Under the pieces are notes generated by a model. It was not told the DNA's origin. It saw nothing but the letters and a program-made list of their open reading frames with translations, and did no database searches. Of a DNA stretch of 64,000 nucleotides, positions 39,046-47,312 are shown piece by piece. How positions within the stretch are numbered: the stretch's first letter is position 1; every line of letters starts with the position of its first letter. The translations under genes and the position numbers were made by a program. The stretch lies in assembly GCF_016862635.1 (NCBI RefSeq), contig NZ_BONI01000027.1, positions 38,879 to 102,878 on the forward strand. Reading direction: 5' to 3'. The DNA is from Catellatospora coxensis (GTDB lineage Bacteria; Actinomycetota; Actinomycetes; Mycobacteriales; Micromonosporaceae).

Positions 39046-39630
39046 TCACGACCCGGTGACGTCCCGGTGAGTGAGCGCGGCCCGCTCGACCCGCTCCCGG
39101 TAGGCGGCCCACCATTGCGGGTCGGTCTCGGGCAGGTTGGAGCCGCCCTCGGACAGGCCCGCGGCGCCGTCGACCGACTCCCGGACGATGTCGGCCTGCC
39201 CGGCGTGCCGGTGCGTCTCGGCGATCACGTGGATCAGGATCTGGTGCAGCGTCACCTCGCGGTTGCCCGGCCGCCACCACGGCACCGTGCCCGGCGCGTC
39301 GAGGTCGAGCGCGTCGATCGTGGCGTCGGAGTGCGCCCAGACGCGCTGGTACAGCTCGACGTGGTGTTCGCGGGTCTCCTCGGGGGTGGCCCACATGTCG
39401 GCGTTGGCCTCGGCGTCGGCGGCGAGGCATGGGATCGGCTCCGGGAACGGCCGGCCGAACACGAGGCCGAGGTACTCCGACTCGACGGCGGCGGTGTGTT
39501 TCACCAGCCCGAGCAGGTTGGTCGCGGTCGGGGTGAGCGGCCGGCGGATGTCGTACTCGCCGAGCCCGCTGAGCTTCCAGAGCAGCGCGTCGCGCCCCTC
39601 CTGCAGGTACGACTTCAGGGTCTCCTTCAC
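39046..39630 (-). CDS. DinB/DUF664-type protein
   Basis: Predicted 194 residues, the second DinB-like protein of the window. Metal-site histidines appear in Leu-Val-Lys-His-Thr-Ala-Ala-Val-Glu and in His-Val-Ile-Ala-Glu-Thr-His-Arg-His-Ala-Gly-Gln-Ala-Asp, plus Trp-Trp-Arg in the middle. This fold includes mycothiol- and bacillithiol-dependent transferases and isomerases; the role here is unknown. GTG 39630 lies 7 bases after TAACAT. Confidence 0.75.
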   Translation of the reverse strand: MKETLKSYLQEGRDALLWKLSGLGEYDIRRPLTPTATNLLGLVKHTAAVESEYLGLVFGRPFPEPIPCLAADAEANADMWATPEETREHHVELYQRVWAHSDATIDALDLDAPGTVPWWRPGNREVTLHQILIHVIAETHRHAGQADIVRESVDGAAGLSEGGSNLPETDPQWWAAYRERVERAALTHRDVTGS

Positions 39631-39702
39631 CCGGCAGATGTTAACAAGATCCGCAGGTGCCGGTGGCCCGCGTCGATCCGGTCCGGCTCGGCGGCGCGGC
39701 GG

Positions 39703-40881
39703 CTACGTCCGTTCCGGTTGGACCCGGGCCGGGGCGGTGCCGGACAGGTAGAGTGCCATGCCGACGGCGACCAGCAGCGCGCCGATCGGCGGGATCGCCG
39801 CCAGCCCCCACGCGTCCAGCGCGAACGCGCCGGTGAGCGCCCCGGCCGCGACCCCGGCGTTGTACGCGCTGGCGTTGATGCCGGAGGCCTGCTCGGTGTG
39901 GTCGGGCGCGACCAGCAGCGTGGCCGCCTGCATGAGGATCGGCAGCAGGCCCATGCCGCATCCGAACACGATCACCGCGGTCACCGCCGCCCAGGCCGCG
40001 GTGCCGTTCAGCCAGAGCAGCACCAGCCCGGCGAGCAGCACACCGACCGCCGTGACGATGCCGGTCCGCAGCCGCCGGTCGGCGACCCACCCGGCGACCG
40101 GCAGCATCAGTGTGCCGGCCAGCCCGTTGGCGAGCAGCACCGGCGCGATCCCGTCCTCGCTGATCCCGGCGCGCTGCAGCAGCGGCGCGGTGTACGTGAT
40201 CATCATGTAGGTGCCCAGCATGGTCACCGCGGTCATGGCGACGATCGGCGCGAAGTTCGGCACCCGCAGCACGTCGAGCATCCGGGAGCGCACCGCGGCG
40301 GTGCTGCCGGGCACCTCGGGCAGCAGCCACCACGCCAGCAGCGTCAGCGCCACCGCCACGGCGGTCAGCCCGGCGAACGTGGCCCGCCAGCCGACCGCGG
40401 TGCCGAGGCTGGTCCCGGCGGGCAGGCCGATCAGGACCGCCATGCTGCCGCCCGACGAGACGACGGTGACCGCCCGCCCGATCCGGTCCGGGGTGACCAG
40501 CCGCGCCGCGAACCCGGTGACCACCGCCCAGAAAAGGCCGTGGGTGATCCCGCCGAGCAGCCGCGCCCCGAACGCCACCGGGTAGTTCGGGGCGACCACC
40601 ATGACCGCGTTGCTGGCCGTGTACGCGGCCAGCGAGGCGACCAGCAGCGTCTTGCGCGGCATCCGGGCGGTCAGCGTGCCCAGCGGGGCCGCGAACAGCG
40701 CGACCATCAGCGCGTACCCGGTGACCAGCAGGCCGAGCTGGGACTCCGACACCGCCAGGTCGCGGCTCATGCCGAGCAGCAGGCCGGTCGGGGTGAGTTC
40801 GGTGGTCACCGAGATGAACACGGCGGCGCTGAGCAGCAGGAGCGACGGCCACGGGCCGGGTTTGCGGATCACGTGCCGCAT
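39703..40881 (-). CDS. MFS transporter (sugar/drug efflux type)
   Basis: Predicted 392 residues with 12 hydrophobic segments and the MFS loop motif near residue 70 (Leu-Gly-Thr-Leu-Thr-Ala-Arg-Met-Pro-Arg-Lys). The sequence resembles the AraJ/arabinose-efflux and drug:H+ antiporter group. It probably exports a sugar, drug or metabolite. ATG 40881 gives a short cytoplasmic start; an in-frame extension upstream to 41130 is a poor coding sequence. No regulator is adjacent. Confidence 0.8.
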   Translation of the reverse strand: MRHVIRKPGPWPSLLLLSAAVFISVTTELTPTGLLLGMSRDLAVSESQLGLLVTGYALMVALFAAPLGTLTARMPRKTLLVASLAAYTASNAVMVVAPNYPVAFGARLLGGITHGLFWAVVTGFAARLVTPDRIGRAVTVVSSGGSMAVLIGLPAGTSLGTAVGWRATFAGLTAVAVALTLLAWWLLPEVPGSTAAVRSRMLDVLRVPNFAPIVAMTAVTMLGTYMMITYTAPLLQRAGISEDGIAPVLLANGLAGTLMLPVAGWVADRRLRTGIVTAVGVLLAGLVLLWLNGTAAWAAVTAVIVFGCGMGLLPILMQAATLLVAPDHTEQASGINASAYNAGVAAGALTGAFALDAWGLAAIPPIGALLVAVGMALYLSGTAPARVQPERT

Positions 40882-40967
40882 TTTGTATCGCCGATGAACA
40901 AACGCGCAATCGAGATCACCGGTGGAATCGTCCGATGACCGGACGACGCCGGCCGCCGTGACGGCGG

Positions 40968-41621
40968 TCAGAGCCAGCCGGACTCCGGCCAGTTCGACCA
41001 GTGGGTGTTCGGCTCGTGCGTGGGCCGGTAGGCGTCCAGGTCGCCGGTGGCGAGCACCGAAGCCAGCTGCTGGAACGTCTCGGTCTGGCTGGGCAGCTGG
41101 TCGTGGCGGTCCGGCTCGCGGTGCCACCACTGCTCCAGGACCAGGATGCGGGGCAGGTCGGCGGGCAGCCGGTGGCGCAGCTCGTCGTCGTCGGCCAGCA
41201 GCAGGTCACGGTGCTCGGGCACGAGCCGGCGGAACACGTCCCACAGCGGCTCGCCCTCGATGCCGTCCACGTCGAGGGCCTGTCCGCGGACCACGACCGA
41301 CGGGTGGCCGCCGCGCAGCCGCGTGCTGTGCGCGTGGTCCTCGAGCTGGTGCATGTTGTCCACGCGGGCCAGGAAATCGCCGTGGCCGTAGCCGGGCTCG
41401 CCCTCGGTGAGGCAGTTGCCGAAGCAGTGCAGCAGGTCGATGACGTTGCCGGCGCGCGGGTTGTACCCGACGAGCTCGATCACCAGCGCCCAGCGCTTGT
41501 CGTCGCGGAACGCGTGCACGCGGCCGTCGATCGCGTAGTAGTAGCCGTGCTCGGGGTCCGGGAAGTCGAACCCTTTCGCGGCGCGGTCCAGCTGCGCCAG
41601 CACCTCGTCGGACGTGATCAC
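40968..41621 (-). CDS. Conserved-looking hypothetical protein
   Basis: Predicted 217 residues, soluble, acidic, rich in aromatic residues. It contains Gly-Tyr-Tyr-Tyr-Ala-Ile-Asp-Gly-Arg-Val-His-Ala-Phe and Trp-Ala-Leu-Val-Ile-Glu-Leu-Val-Gly-Tyr-Asn-Pro-Arg-Ala, then Cys-Phe-Gly-Asn-Cys near residue 84. I recall similar DUF-type proteins in other actinobacteria but do not assign one. Start GTG 41621 lies 8 bases after TACCGT and gives a compact N-terminus; a longer reading to 41669 adds a Pro/Arg-rich stretch without domain character. Confidence 0.6.
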   Translation of the reverse strand: MITSDEVLAQLDRAAKGFDFPDPEHGYYYAIDGRVHAFRDDKRWALVIELVGYNPRAGNVIDLLHCFGNCLTEGEPGYGHGDFLARVDNMHQLEDHAHSTRLRGGHPSVVVRGQALDVDGIEGEPLWDVFRRLVPEHRDLLLADDDELRHRLPADLPRILVLEQWWHREPDRHDQLPSQTETFQQLASVLATGDLDAYRPTHEPNTHWSNWPESGWL

Positions 41622-41688
41622 GGGCGGAGACGGTACACGCACGGGGCCGGGTCGCCCAGTCTCACGCACGGCCTCGGTGTGTCTCCGT

Positions 41689-42513
41689 TCATGCGGGCGC
41701 GATGCCGTGCTCGCGACCGCAGGCGGTCAGCGCGAGCACGGCCTGCCCGGACACCGCCGTGGACGGGCCGAACGTGCTCGGGTCGACGGAGGTGAGCGCC
41801 GCGATGTCGGTGGCGTAGCACACCTCCGGCAGCGCGAGCCGTTCGTACAGCTCGGCCCGGCGCGCCAGCACGGCGTCGACGTCGGCCTGGTCGATCCCGT
41901 CGTACGCGTCGGCGGGCAGCCCTTCGTCGTCGTCGGGCAGCCGGTAGCCGTCCTCGGCGGGGTGCTCGCCGAGCCGCTCGCCTGGCTCGACCTCGTAGTA
42001 GCGGCGCACCCGGCCGGCCTCGGCCAGGCACCACATGGTCCACGAGTCGCCGCAGCTCATCCCGTAGAGGTGGGCCGCACCGAACCGGGCGCTGAGCCGC
42101 GCGCACAGGTCCTGCGCGCGGCCGGCCCAGACGCCGCGGTCGGCCGGGTCGGCGTGGGCCAGGTCGGGTGACGTGCCGAACACCAGAGTCCAGCCGTCGA
42201 TGACCGGAGTGACGTAGACGCGCCCGTGCGAGCGGTGGTCGTCGGCGGGCAGGTCCCAGCTGTGGCGGTCGCGGTTCCAGGCGGCCTCGCCCTGGTCCGT
42301 GGAGACCGGCCGCGGGTCGGACAGGTCGAGTTCGGCCAGCACGGCCGCCTGGTCGGTGGTGCGGATCGCGAGCCACGTCCCGCACAGGTGGACGGGACCG
42401 GCCTGCGCTCCGGGCGGGTGTTCACCGGCATGGCGCGGGGATGGCGCGAAGTTCGACGCATGGCAGGCGTCGCCGCCACGGGTTCGGCTGTCGCGGAGAG
42501 AGGGGGTCCGCAT
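41689..42513 (-). CDS. Hypothetical protein
   Basis: Predicted 274 residues, soluble. After a short Arg/Pro-rich start, the core begins at about residue 40 with Leu-Cys-Gly-Thr-Trp-Leu-Ala-Ile-Arg-Thr; repeated Trp and Asp-rich loops follow (Trp-Asp-Leu-Pro-Ala-Asp-Asp-His, Asp-Gly-Trp-Thr-Leu-Val-Phe), then Cys-Gly-Asp-Ser-Trp-Thr-Met-Trp. No family recognised. No in-frame ATG or GTG lies closer to the core; TAACGT 8 bases before ATG 42513 supports this start. It is upstream of the DUF-like protein gene at 40968, 67 bp apart, same strand. Confidence 0.55.
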   Translation of the reverse strand: MRTPSLRDSRTRGGDACHASNFAPSPRHAGEHPPGAQAGPVHLCGTWLAIRTTDQAAVLAELDLSDPRPVSTDQGEAAWNRDRHSWDLPADDHRSHGRVYVTPVIDGWTLVFGTSPDLAHADPADRGVWAGRAQDLCARLSARFGAAHLYGMSCGDSWTMWCLAEAGRVRRYYEVEPGERLGEHPAEDGYRLPDDDEGLPADAYDGIDQADVDAVLARRAELYERLALPEVCYATDIAALTSVDPSTFGPSTAVSGQAVLALTACGREHGIAPA

Positions 42514-42587
42514 AGGACACCACGTTACGTCGCACGGCTGACAGATCTTCAGCACCGCAGGTGGCGGCGCAGAACGTGGCAGGCGCG

Positions 42588-42617
42588 GGCCGAGGGAGCG
42601 CCGTCTCCCCCGGCCCG
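42588..42617 (-). terminator. Terminator hairpin of the GH127 gene
   Basis: CGGGCCG-A-GGGAG and CTCCC-C-CGGCCCG form a 12-bp stem with one mismatch around a 4-nt loop, 7 bp after the GH127 stop codon (42624) in its direction of transcription. Confidence 0.65.
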
Positions 42618-42623
42618 CACGGA

Positions 42624-45101
42624 TCACAGGCCCGCGGAGTGGAAGCCGCTGACCTCGGACGCCGTCAGCACCCGGCTGTAGACGCGGAACGAGTCGACCG
42701 CGCCGTCCAGGTACGGATCGCTGTACTGCGAGCGGCCGATCCAGTTGTTGGTGGTGCTGCCCAGCGACGCCGGGGTGAGCGTCATCGCCGAGTTGCGGGC
42801 CACCTCGGCCCCGTTGACGTACAGGATGCCGACGCCGCCGCCGACGGTCACCGCGACGTGCGTCCACACGCCCGTGGGCAGCGCGGACGGGGCGTTGATG
42901 CGCTGCTCGCCGCCCGAGCCCGACGTGGTGATGGCGAACCGGGCGGTGCCGGAGCTGCTGCTCGGGACCAGGAACATGTTCGCGCTGGTGCCGGTGCCGA
43001 AGTCGAACAGCCGCGCCCAGTTCGTCACCGCGTCCAGCCGCACCCAGGTGGCGATGCTGAACGCGCTGGCCCCGGCGAGGATGCCCGAGGGCAGCGCCAC
43101 GTACTGCGAGCTGCCGCTGAGGTTGACCGCGTTGCCGGTGCGCCCGGCGACCCAGGTCGCTCCCCCGGCCAGGGTCGCGGTCTTGCCGTTGCCGGTGGCG
43201 TCGGCCGCGGACGTGCCCGAGGTCTCGTTGAACAGGTAGTGCGCGACGAACGCGGGCAGCGGGTTGGTGGTGGTGACATTCCAGTACACGGTGTAGCGCT
43301 GGCCGTGCATCTTGTAGAACGGCAGCAGGGTCACCGTGCCGGTGGACGCGGTCGCGGTGAACTGCAGCGGCGTCGACGTCGCGGTGATCGACGACGCGGT
43401 GAGGGTGGGCAGGGCGGACAGGTTGGTGCTGCCGTACGCCCCGGCCAGCACGATCGGACCGTACTTGACCGCCTGGGTGGTGGCGCTGTCCGGGGTGGCC
43501 TCGCGCACCACTGCCATCGGCAGCGCCACGTCGACGACGTCGCCGGTTGCCCACGTCCGGGTGATCACGGCGTACGACCCGGGGGTCACGCCGCTCTGCA
43601 GGGTGCCGTTGACGCGGATCGTCGCGCCGGTGGCCCACGCGGGCACCCGCACCCGCATCGCGAACGTGCCCGACCCGGCGGTGATGGTCAGCTTGCTGGA
43701 CGGCGCCTCCGGGAACGTGGTGTCCTGCCGGACCGTGACGCCCTTGGCGGCCCAGTTCAGCTGCGAGGCGATGAACAGGTTGACGTACAGGTTGTCGCCG
43801 GAGTGGAAGTAGATGGTGTCGCCGAGCTTGGTGTTGGTCTCCATGCCGGTGCCGTGGCAGCAGGTGAAGTTGTTGTAGTCGTTGCTGTAGGTCTTGATGC
43901 CGCCGGCCCGCAGCGGGATGTAGTAGCTGTGGAAGCCGTGCGAGGAGTTCGGGTCCTGCGCGCCGAGCAGGTGGTTGTACAGCGCCTTCTCGTAGAAGTC
44001 CATGTAGTCGGCGCGGGCCGGGTTGGTGAAGAACAGCTGCCGGGACAGCTTGAGCATGTTGTAGGTGTTGCAGCACTCCGCGGTGTTGTCCGACAGCTCG
44101 CTGGCGATGCGGTTCGGAGCCTTGAAGTACTCGCCGTTGGAGTTCGCGCCGATGGCGTAGGTGTGCCGGCTGACCACGATGTCCCAGAAGTTGCGGGCGA
44201 TGTCGAGGTAGCGGGTGGTGCCGGTGGCGTGGTACTCCCGGATCGCGCCGATGGCCTTCGGGATCTGGGTGTTGGCGTGGTAGTTGTTCAGCGCGTCGGT
44301 GTTGGCGGCCAGCGGGTCGAAGACCTCGGCGTGGTCGAAGTGCTGCGCGGCGACCAGGTGGTTGCTGTTCTCGGTGAGCTGGTACAGGTTGGCCAGCACC
44401 TCGTTCATGCCGCCGAACTCGGTGTCGAGCATGTTCTGCCGCTGGGTCAGGGTGAGCCGGTCGTTGCGGAACTTCACCCACGACGCCATCGCGGTGAGCA
44501 CGGTCAGCGCCTGCGCGTTCCCGGCGAGCAGGTGCATGTCCAGCAGCCCGGCCATGATCTTGTGGAGGGTGTAGTAGGGCGCCCACACCGACTGGCGGGC
44601 CTCGACCCGGTCGATGAAGCTCTCCGGGTACGCCGACAGGTAGCCGGTGTTGTAGCCGGCCGTCGTCGCGCGGGCCTGGCAGATCGCCAGCTGCGCGACG
44701 AGGTAGTCGCCCTTGGTCTTGAAACTGGTGGTGCCGGTGCTGGCGTACGCCTGGGCCAGGCCGGTGAGCACGTGGCCCATGGAGTGCCCGCGCAGCTCGG
44801 TGGTCGGCGACTCCCAGCCGCCGCAGGCGGTGGCCGAGGAGGACAGGCCGTAGTTGAGGCGGAACGTGTGCAGCAGGCGGTCGGCGTCGAGGAAGCTCAG
44901 GTAGCTCTGGGTGCGGCCGGTGTTGGCCAGGAACGGGCCGGACAGCAGCGTGACCGCGCCGAGCGGGAACGGGTAGACGGATACGCCGATGTCGGTGCGG
45001 GCGGCGTGGGCGGGCGCGGCGGGCAGGCTGCCGGCGACAGCCGCGGCCGCGGCGCCGACGGCGCCTGCGCGCAGCACGGTACGGCGGGACAGTGCGGACA
45101 T
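42624..45101 (-). CDS. Tat-exported GH127 glycosidase (beta-L-arabinofuranosidase type) with LamG domain
   Basis: Predicted 825 residues. Twin-arginine signal Ser-Arg-Arg-Thr-Val-Leu-Arg (about 5-11) then a hydrophobic helix and Ala-His-Ala cleavage near 36. The GH127-type region spans about 45-640; the zinc and nucleophile cysteines are recognisable in Ala-Glu-Cys-Cys-Asn-Thr (near 342) and Thr-Cys-Cys-His-Gly-Thr (near 412). A laminin-G-like/concanavalin binding domain follows at about 645-825. It probably releases beta-linked L-arabinofuranose. A GAAAGG site lies before ATG 45101; the palindrome at 45210-45223 likely controls it. Confidence 0.85.
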   Translation of the reverse strand: MSALSRRTVLRAGAVGAAAAAVAGSLPAAPAHAARTDIGVSVYPFPLGAVTLLSGPFLANTGRTQSYLSFLDADRLLHTFRLNYGLSSSATACGGWESPTTELRGHSMGHVLTGLAQAYASTGTTSFKTKGDYLVAQLAICQARATTAGYNTGYLSAYPESFIDRVEARQSVWAPYYTLHKIMAGLLDMHLLAGNAQALTVLTAMASWVKFRNDRLTLTQRQNMLDTEFGGMNEVLANLYQLTENSNHLVAAQHFDHAEVFDPLAANTDALNNYHANTQIPKAIGAIREYHATGTTRYLDIARNFWDIVVSRHTYAIGANSNGEYFKAPNRIASELSDNTAECCNTYNMLKLSRQLFFTNPARADYMDFYEKALYNHLLGAQDPNSSHGFHSYYIPLRAGGIKTYSNDYNNFTCCHGTGMETNTKLGDTIYFHSGDNLYVNLFIASQLNWAAKGVTVRQDTTFPEAPSSKLTITAGSGTFAMRVRVPAWATGATIRVNGTLQSGVTPGSYAVITRTWATGDVVDVALPMAVVREATPDSATTQAVKYGPIVLAGAYGSTNLSALPTLTASSITATSTPLQFTATASTGTVTLLPFYKMHGQRYTVYWNVTTTNPLPAFVAHYLFNETSGTSAADATGNGKTATLAGGATWVAGRTGNAVNLSGSSQYVALPSGILAGASAFSIATWVRLDAVTNWARLFDFGTGTSANMFLVPSSSSGTARFAITTSGSGGEQRINAPSALPTGVWTHVAVTVGGGVGILYVNGAEVARNSAMTLTPASLGSTTNNWIGRSQYSDPYLDGAVDSFRVYSRVLTASEVSGFHSAGL

Positions 45102-45209
45102 CGATTCGCCTTTCTCAGGGACCGGGGCGGTGAGAGCGACGTGTCCGGCGCATCGACGATCGCCTACGAAAACCATTTCGGCAAGATGTCCGGCCGATTA
45201 CCCTTCATC

Positions 45210-45223
45210 TCGAAACGTTTCGA
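45210..45223. promoter_or_regulatory. Operator palindrome upstream of the GH127 gene
   Basis: TCGAAACGTTTCGA is a perfect 14-bp palindrome 108 bp before the GH127 start codon. It contains CGAAACGTTTCG, a form common in LacI-type and XylR/AraR-like sugar operators. The neighbouring 196-bp gap (45102-45297) holds no other clear feature. Confidence 0.6.
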
Positions 45224-45297
45224 AACTCCGTGAGAGGGCGGAAGGCGCGCACCTGCATACCAGCACCACCGCTGGCGGCAGTGGTGACGACCCACGG

Positions 45298-45888
45298 TCA
45301 CGCCCCGGTGAGCCGGCTCTCCCACATGCGGACGAACAGCCGGTAGGAGGCGTCGGTCGCCCGCGGGTCAGCACCGGCCAGCAGTTCCAGCAGCAGGCCA
45401 CGGCAGGTGGCCACGCCCAGCCGCAGCTCGTCGCGGTCCACGGCCAGGCCGAGTCGCCGCGCCACCGCCTCGCTCTCGTCGAGCCACGGGCCGGTCAGGT
45501 TCGCCAGGAAGCCGCCGGTGCCGGGGGCGTCGTGCACGGCCACCCCGACGACCTCGAAGAACAGCCGCACGTACGGCCGCAGTTCCGGATCGGACACCCG
45601 GGCCCAGAGCAGCAGCATGAGTTCGCCGGCCTTGGTGCCCTCCGCCGGGGGTCCGCTGCTGGCGACCCGGTCGGCCAGCTCCCCCAGCAGGTCGCGCTGC
45701 TGCTGCTCGATGAGGCCGACGACCGCCGCGAGCAGGCCCTCCCGGGAACCGAAGTGGTAGAGCAGCATGCGGTGGCTCGTGCCGACCCCGGCGGCGATCT
45801 CACGGAGGCTGCGGCCGGTGATGCCCTCGGCCGCCGCGTACGCGATCACGCGGTCCAGCAGCTCACGGGAGCTCGCACTGACGATCAT
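45298..45888 (-). CDS. TetR-family transcriptional regulator
   Basis: Predicted 196 residues: helix-turn-helix at about 8-55 (Ser-Leu-Arg-Glu-Ile-Ala-Ala-Gly-Val-Gly-Thr-Ser, then Leu-Leu-Tyr-His-Phe-Gly-Ser-Arg) and a helical ligand domain. ATG 45888 lies 7 bases after TACCAT, so the transcript is probably leaderless. The 16-bp palindrome at 45888-45903 overlaps both this start and the divergent SRPBCC gene's -10 box; it would let one bound dimer shut both genes. Confidence 0.85.
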   Translation of the reverse strand: MIVSASSRELLDRVIAYAAAEGITGRSLREIAAGVGTSHRMLLYHFGSREGLLAAVVGLIEQQQRDLLGELADRVASSGPPAEGTKAGELMLLLWARVSDPELRPYVRLFFEVVGVAVHDAPGTGGFLANLTGPWLDESEAVARRLGLAVDRDELRLGVATCRGLLLELLAGADPRATDASYRLFVRMWESRLTGA

Positions 45889-45905
45889 GTACCAGATGGT
45901 ACATT
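45888..45905. promoter_or_regulatory. Shared operator/promoter of the TetR and SRPBCC genes
   Basis: TGTACCA-GA-TGGTACA (45888-45903) is a perfect 7+7 bp inverted repeat. Read on the plus strand it contains TACATT (45900-45905), 6 bases before ATG 45912; on the minus strand it contains TACCAT, 7 bases before ATG 45888. Both -10 boxes lie inside or touching the palindrome. Confidence 0.7.
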
Positions 45906-45911
45906 AGTGTG

Positions 45912-46343
45912 ATGCGATGGAAAGACGTACTCGTGATCGACGCGCCGGCGGACGTGGTCTGGGCGCTGACCGCCGACGTCGAGCAGTGGCCCGCCACCAC
46001 GCCGACGATGACCCGGGTGGTGCGCCTCGACGAGGGGCCGCTGCGGCTGGGCAGCCAGGCCCGCATCAAGCAGCCGGGCCAGGCCGAAGCCGTGTGGACC
46101 GTCACCGCGTACGACGAGGGCCGCGGGTTCAGTTGGCAGACCACCGTCATGGGGCTGACCATGATCGGTTCGCACCTGGTGGAGCCGGTCGGCGACGGCT
46201 GCCGCAACACACTGGGCATCGAGGTGCGCGGCCGGGGCGCGGGCCTGTTCTGGGCCCTGCTCGGCCCGCTGCTGCGCCGCGCCGTACGCACCGAGAACCG
46301 CGGCTTCCGCGACACGGCGCATCGGCTGCGTGCCGCGGCCTGA
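45912..46343 (+). CDS. SRPBCC (START-like) family protein
   Basis: Predicted 143 residues. The helix-grip fold is suggested by the N-terminal Asp-Ala-Pro-Ala-Asp-Val-Val-Trp-Ala-Leu-Thr-Ala-Asp-Val-Glu-Gln-Trp-Pro, a Trp-rich strand region and the long C-terminal helix with Arg-Thr-Glu-Asn-Arg-Gly-Phe. These proteins bind hydrophobic ligands or act as polyketide cyclase-like enzymes; no ligand is known. The divergent TetR gene is its probable regulator. ATG 45912 follows TACATT by 6 bases; an in-frame GTG at 45909 is the alternative. Confidence 0.75.
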   Translation: MRWKDVLVIDAPADVVWALTADVEQWPATTPTMTRVVRLDEGPLRLGSQARIKQPGQAEAVWTVTAYDEGRGFSWQTTVMGLTMIGSHLVEPVGDGCRNTLGIEVRGRGAGLFWALLGPLLRRAVRTENRGFRDTAHRLRAAA

Positions 46344-46400
46344 ACCCACCGAAGATCATCCGGCTGCCGGTCGCCGGGAACGGGCGTCTACATTGTGCCG

Positions 46401-47189
46401 GTGATGCTGCTGTTGAAACTGCTGCTGGCTCCGGCGCTGGTCGTCGGCTCGTCGCTGGCAGGGCGGCGATGGGGAGCGCAGGTGACGGGGGTGCTGGTCA
46501 CCCTGCCGGTCGTGGCGGGGCCGATCCTGCTGATCACCTGCCTGGAACACGGCACCGCATTCGGGGCCGCAGCGGCATCGTCCTCGCTGCTAGGACTGGT
46601 GACGCTGGCGCTGTTCGCGGTCGCGTTCGCCTGGTGCTCGCGGCGTATGCGCTGGGCCGGTGCGCTGGCCACGGCCTGGGCCGCCTGCCTGGTCGCCGAC
46701 CTGGCCGTGGCGCAGGTGAGCCTGCCCGCCTGGTGGGGCCTGCCGGTGACGCTCGCCGGGATCGCCGCCGCGTCCCGTGCACTGCCGCCGGTGGAGGCCG
46801 AGGTGGGCGTCCGCCCCACGCGTACGTGGCCATGGTGGGACCTGCCCGGCCGGGCCGCCGCGACCGCGTGCCTGGTGCTGCTGGTGACCACGCTGTCCGG
46901 CGCGCTCGGGCCGGAGATGACCGGCGTGCTGGCCCCGTTCCCGATCGCCACCAGCGTGGTCGCGGCTTTCGTGCTGGCCCGGCACGGCTCGGCGGAGACG
47001 GTACGCACCCTGCGCGGCGTGCTGACGGGGCTGGTCGGTTTCGCGGTGTTCTGCTTCATCGTCGCGGTGCTGGTCGACCGGTGGGGCACCGCCGCCGCGT
47101 TCGGCCTGGCGCTGACCGTGACCGTGGCCGGCCAGCTCGCCTGGCTACGCTCGCGGGCCTCGCGCCGACCGTCGACCGTCCCGGCGTGA
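46401..47189 (+). CDS. Multi-pass membrane protein, function unknown
   Basis: Predicted 262 residues with about seven hydrophobic segments and a basic C-terminus (Arg-Ser-Arg-Ala-Ser-Arg-Arg). Gly-Pro-Ile-Leu-Leu-Ile-Thr-Cys and Gly-Pro-Glu-Met-Thr-Gly-Val-Leu-Ala-Pro-Phe-Pro are the most distinctive segments. No family recognised. GTG 46401 is chosen because TACATT (46389-46394) lies exactly 6 bases before it; GTG 46395 would abut the -10 box and ATG 46404 is the next codon. It stands 57 bp after the SRPBCC gene and may not be co-transcribed. Confidence 0.6.
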   Translation: MMLLLKLLLAPALVVGSSLAGRRWGAQVTGVLVTLPVVAGPILLITCLEHGTAFGAAAASSSLLGLVTLALFAVAFAWCSRRMRWAGALATAWAACLVADLAVAQVSLPAWWGLPVTLAGIAAASRALPPVEAEVGVRPTRTWPWWDLPGRAAATACLVLLVTTLSGALGPEMTGVLAPFPIATSVVAAFVLARHGSAETVRTLRGVLTGLVGFAVFCFIVAVLVDRWGTAAAFGLALTVTVAGQLAWLRSRASRRPSTVPA

Positions 47190-47203
47190 CGCCCCGCCCC
47201 TGG

Positions 47204-47266
47204 CGCAACTCTCGAAGAGTCGCACGGTTCAGCGCTGCGTGATGCCGCGACTCTTTGAGACTTGCG
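47204..47266. repeat. Large near-perfect inverted repeat between convergent genes
   Basis: Arms 47204-47223 (CGCAACTCTCGAAGAGTCGC) and 47247-47266 match at 18 of 20 bases, around a 23-nt centre with several GC-rich bases. It fills the 123-bp gap between two convergent genes. It has the same placement and build as the repeat at 13936-14004 but a different sequence. Confidence 0.6.
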
Positions 47267-47312
47267 GCGGGAGCGGTGGGCTGGGCTGGGCGCATCGGCG
47301 GGGTGGGATCGG

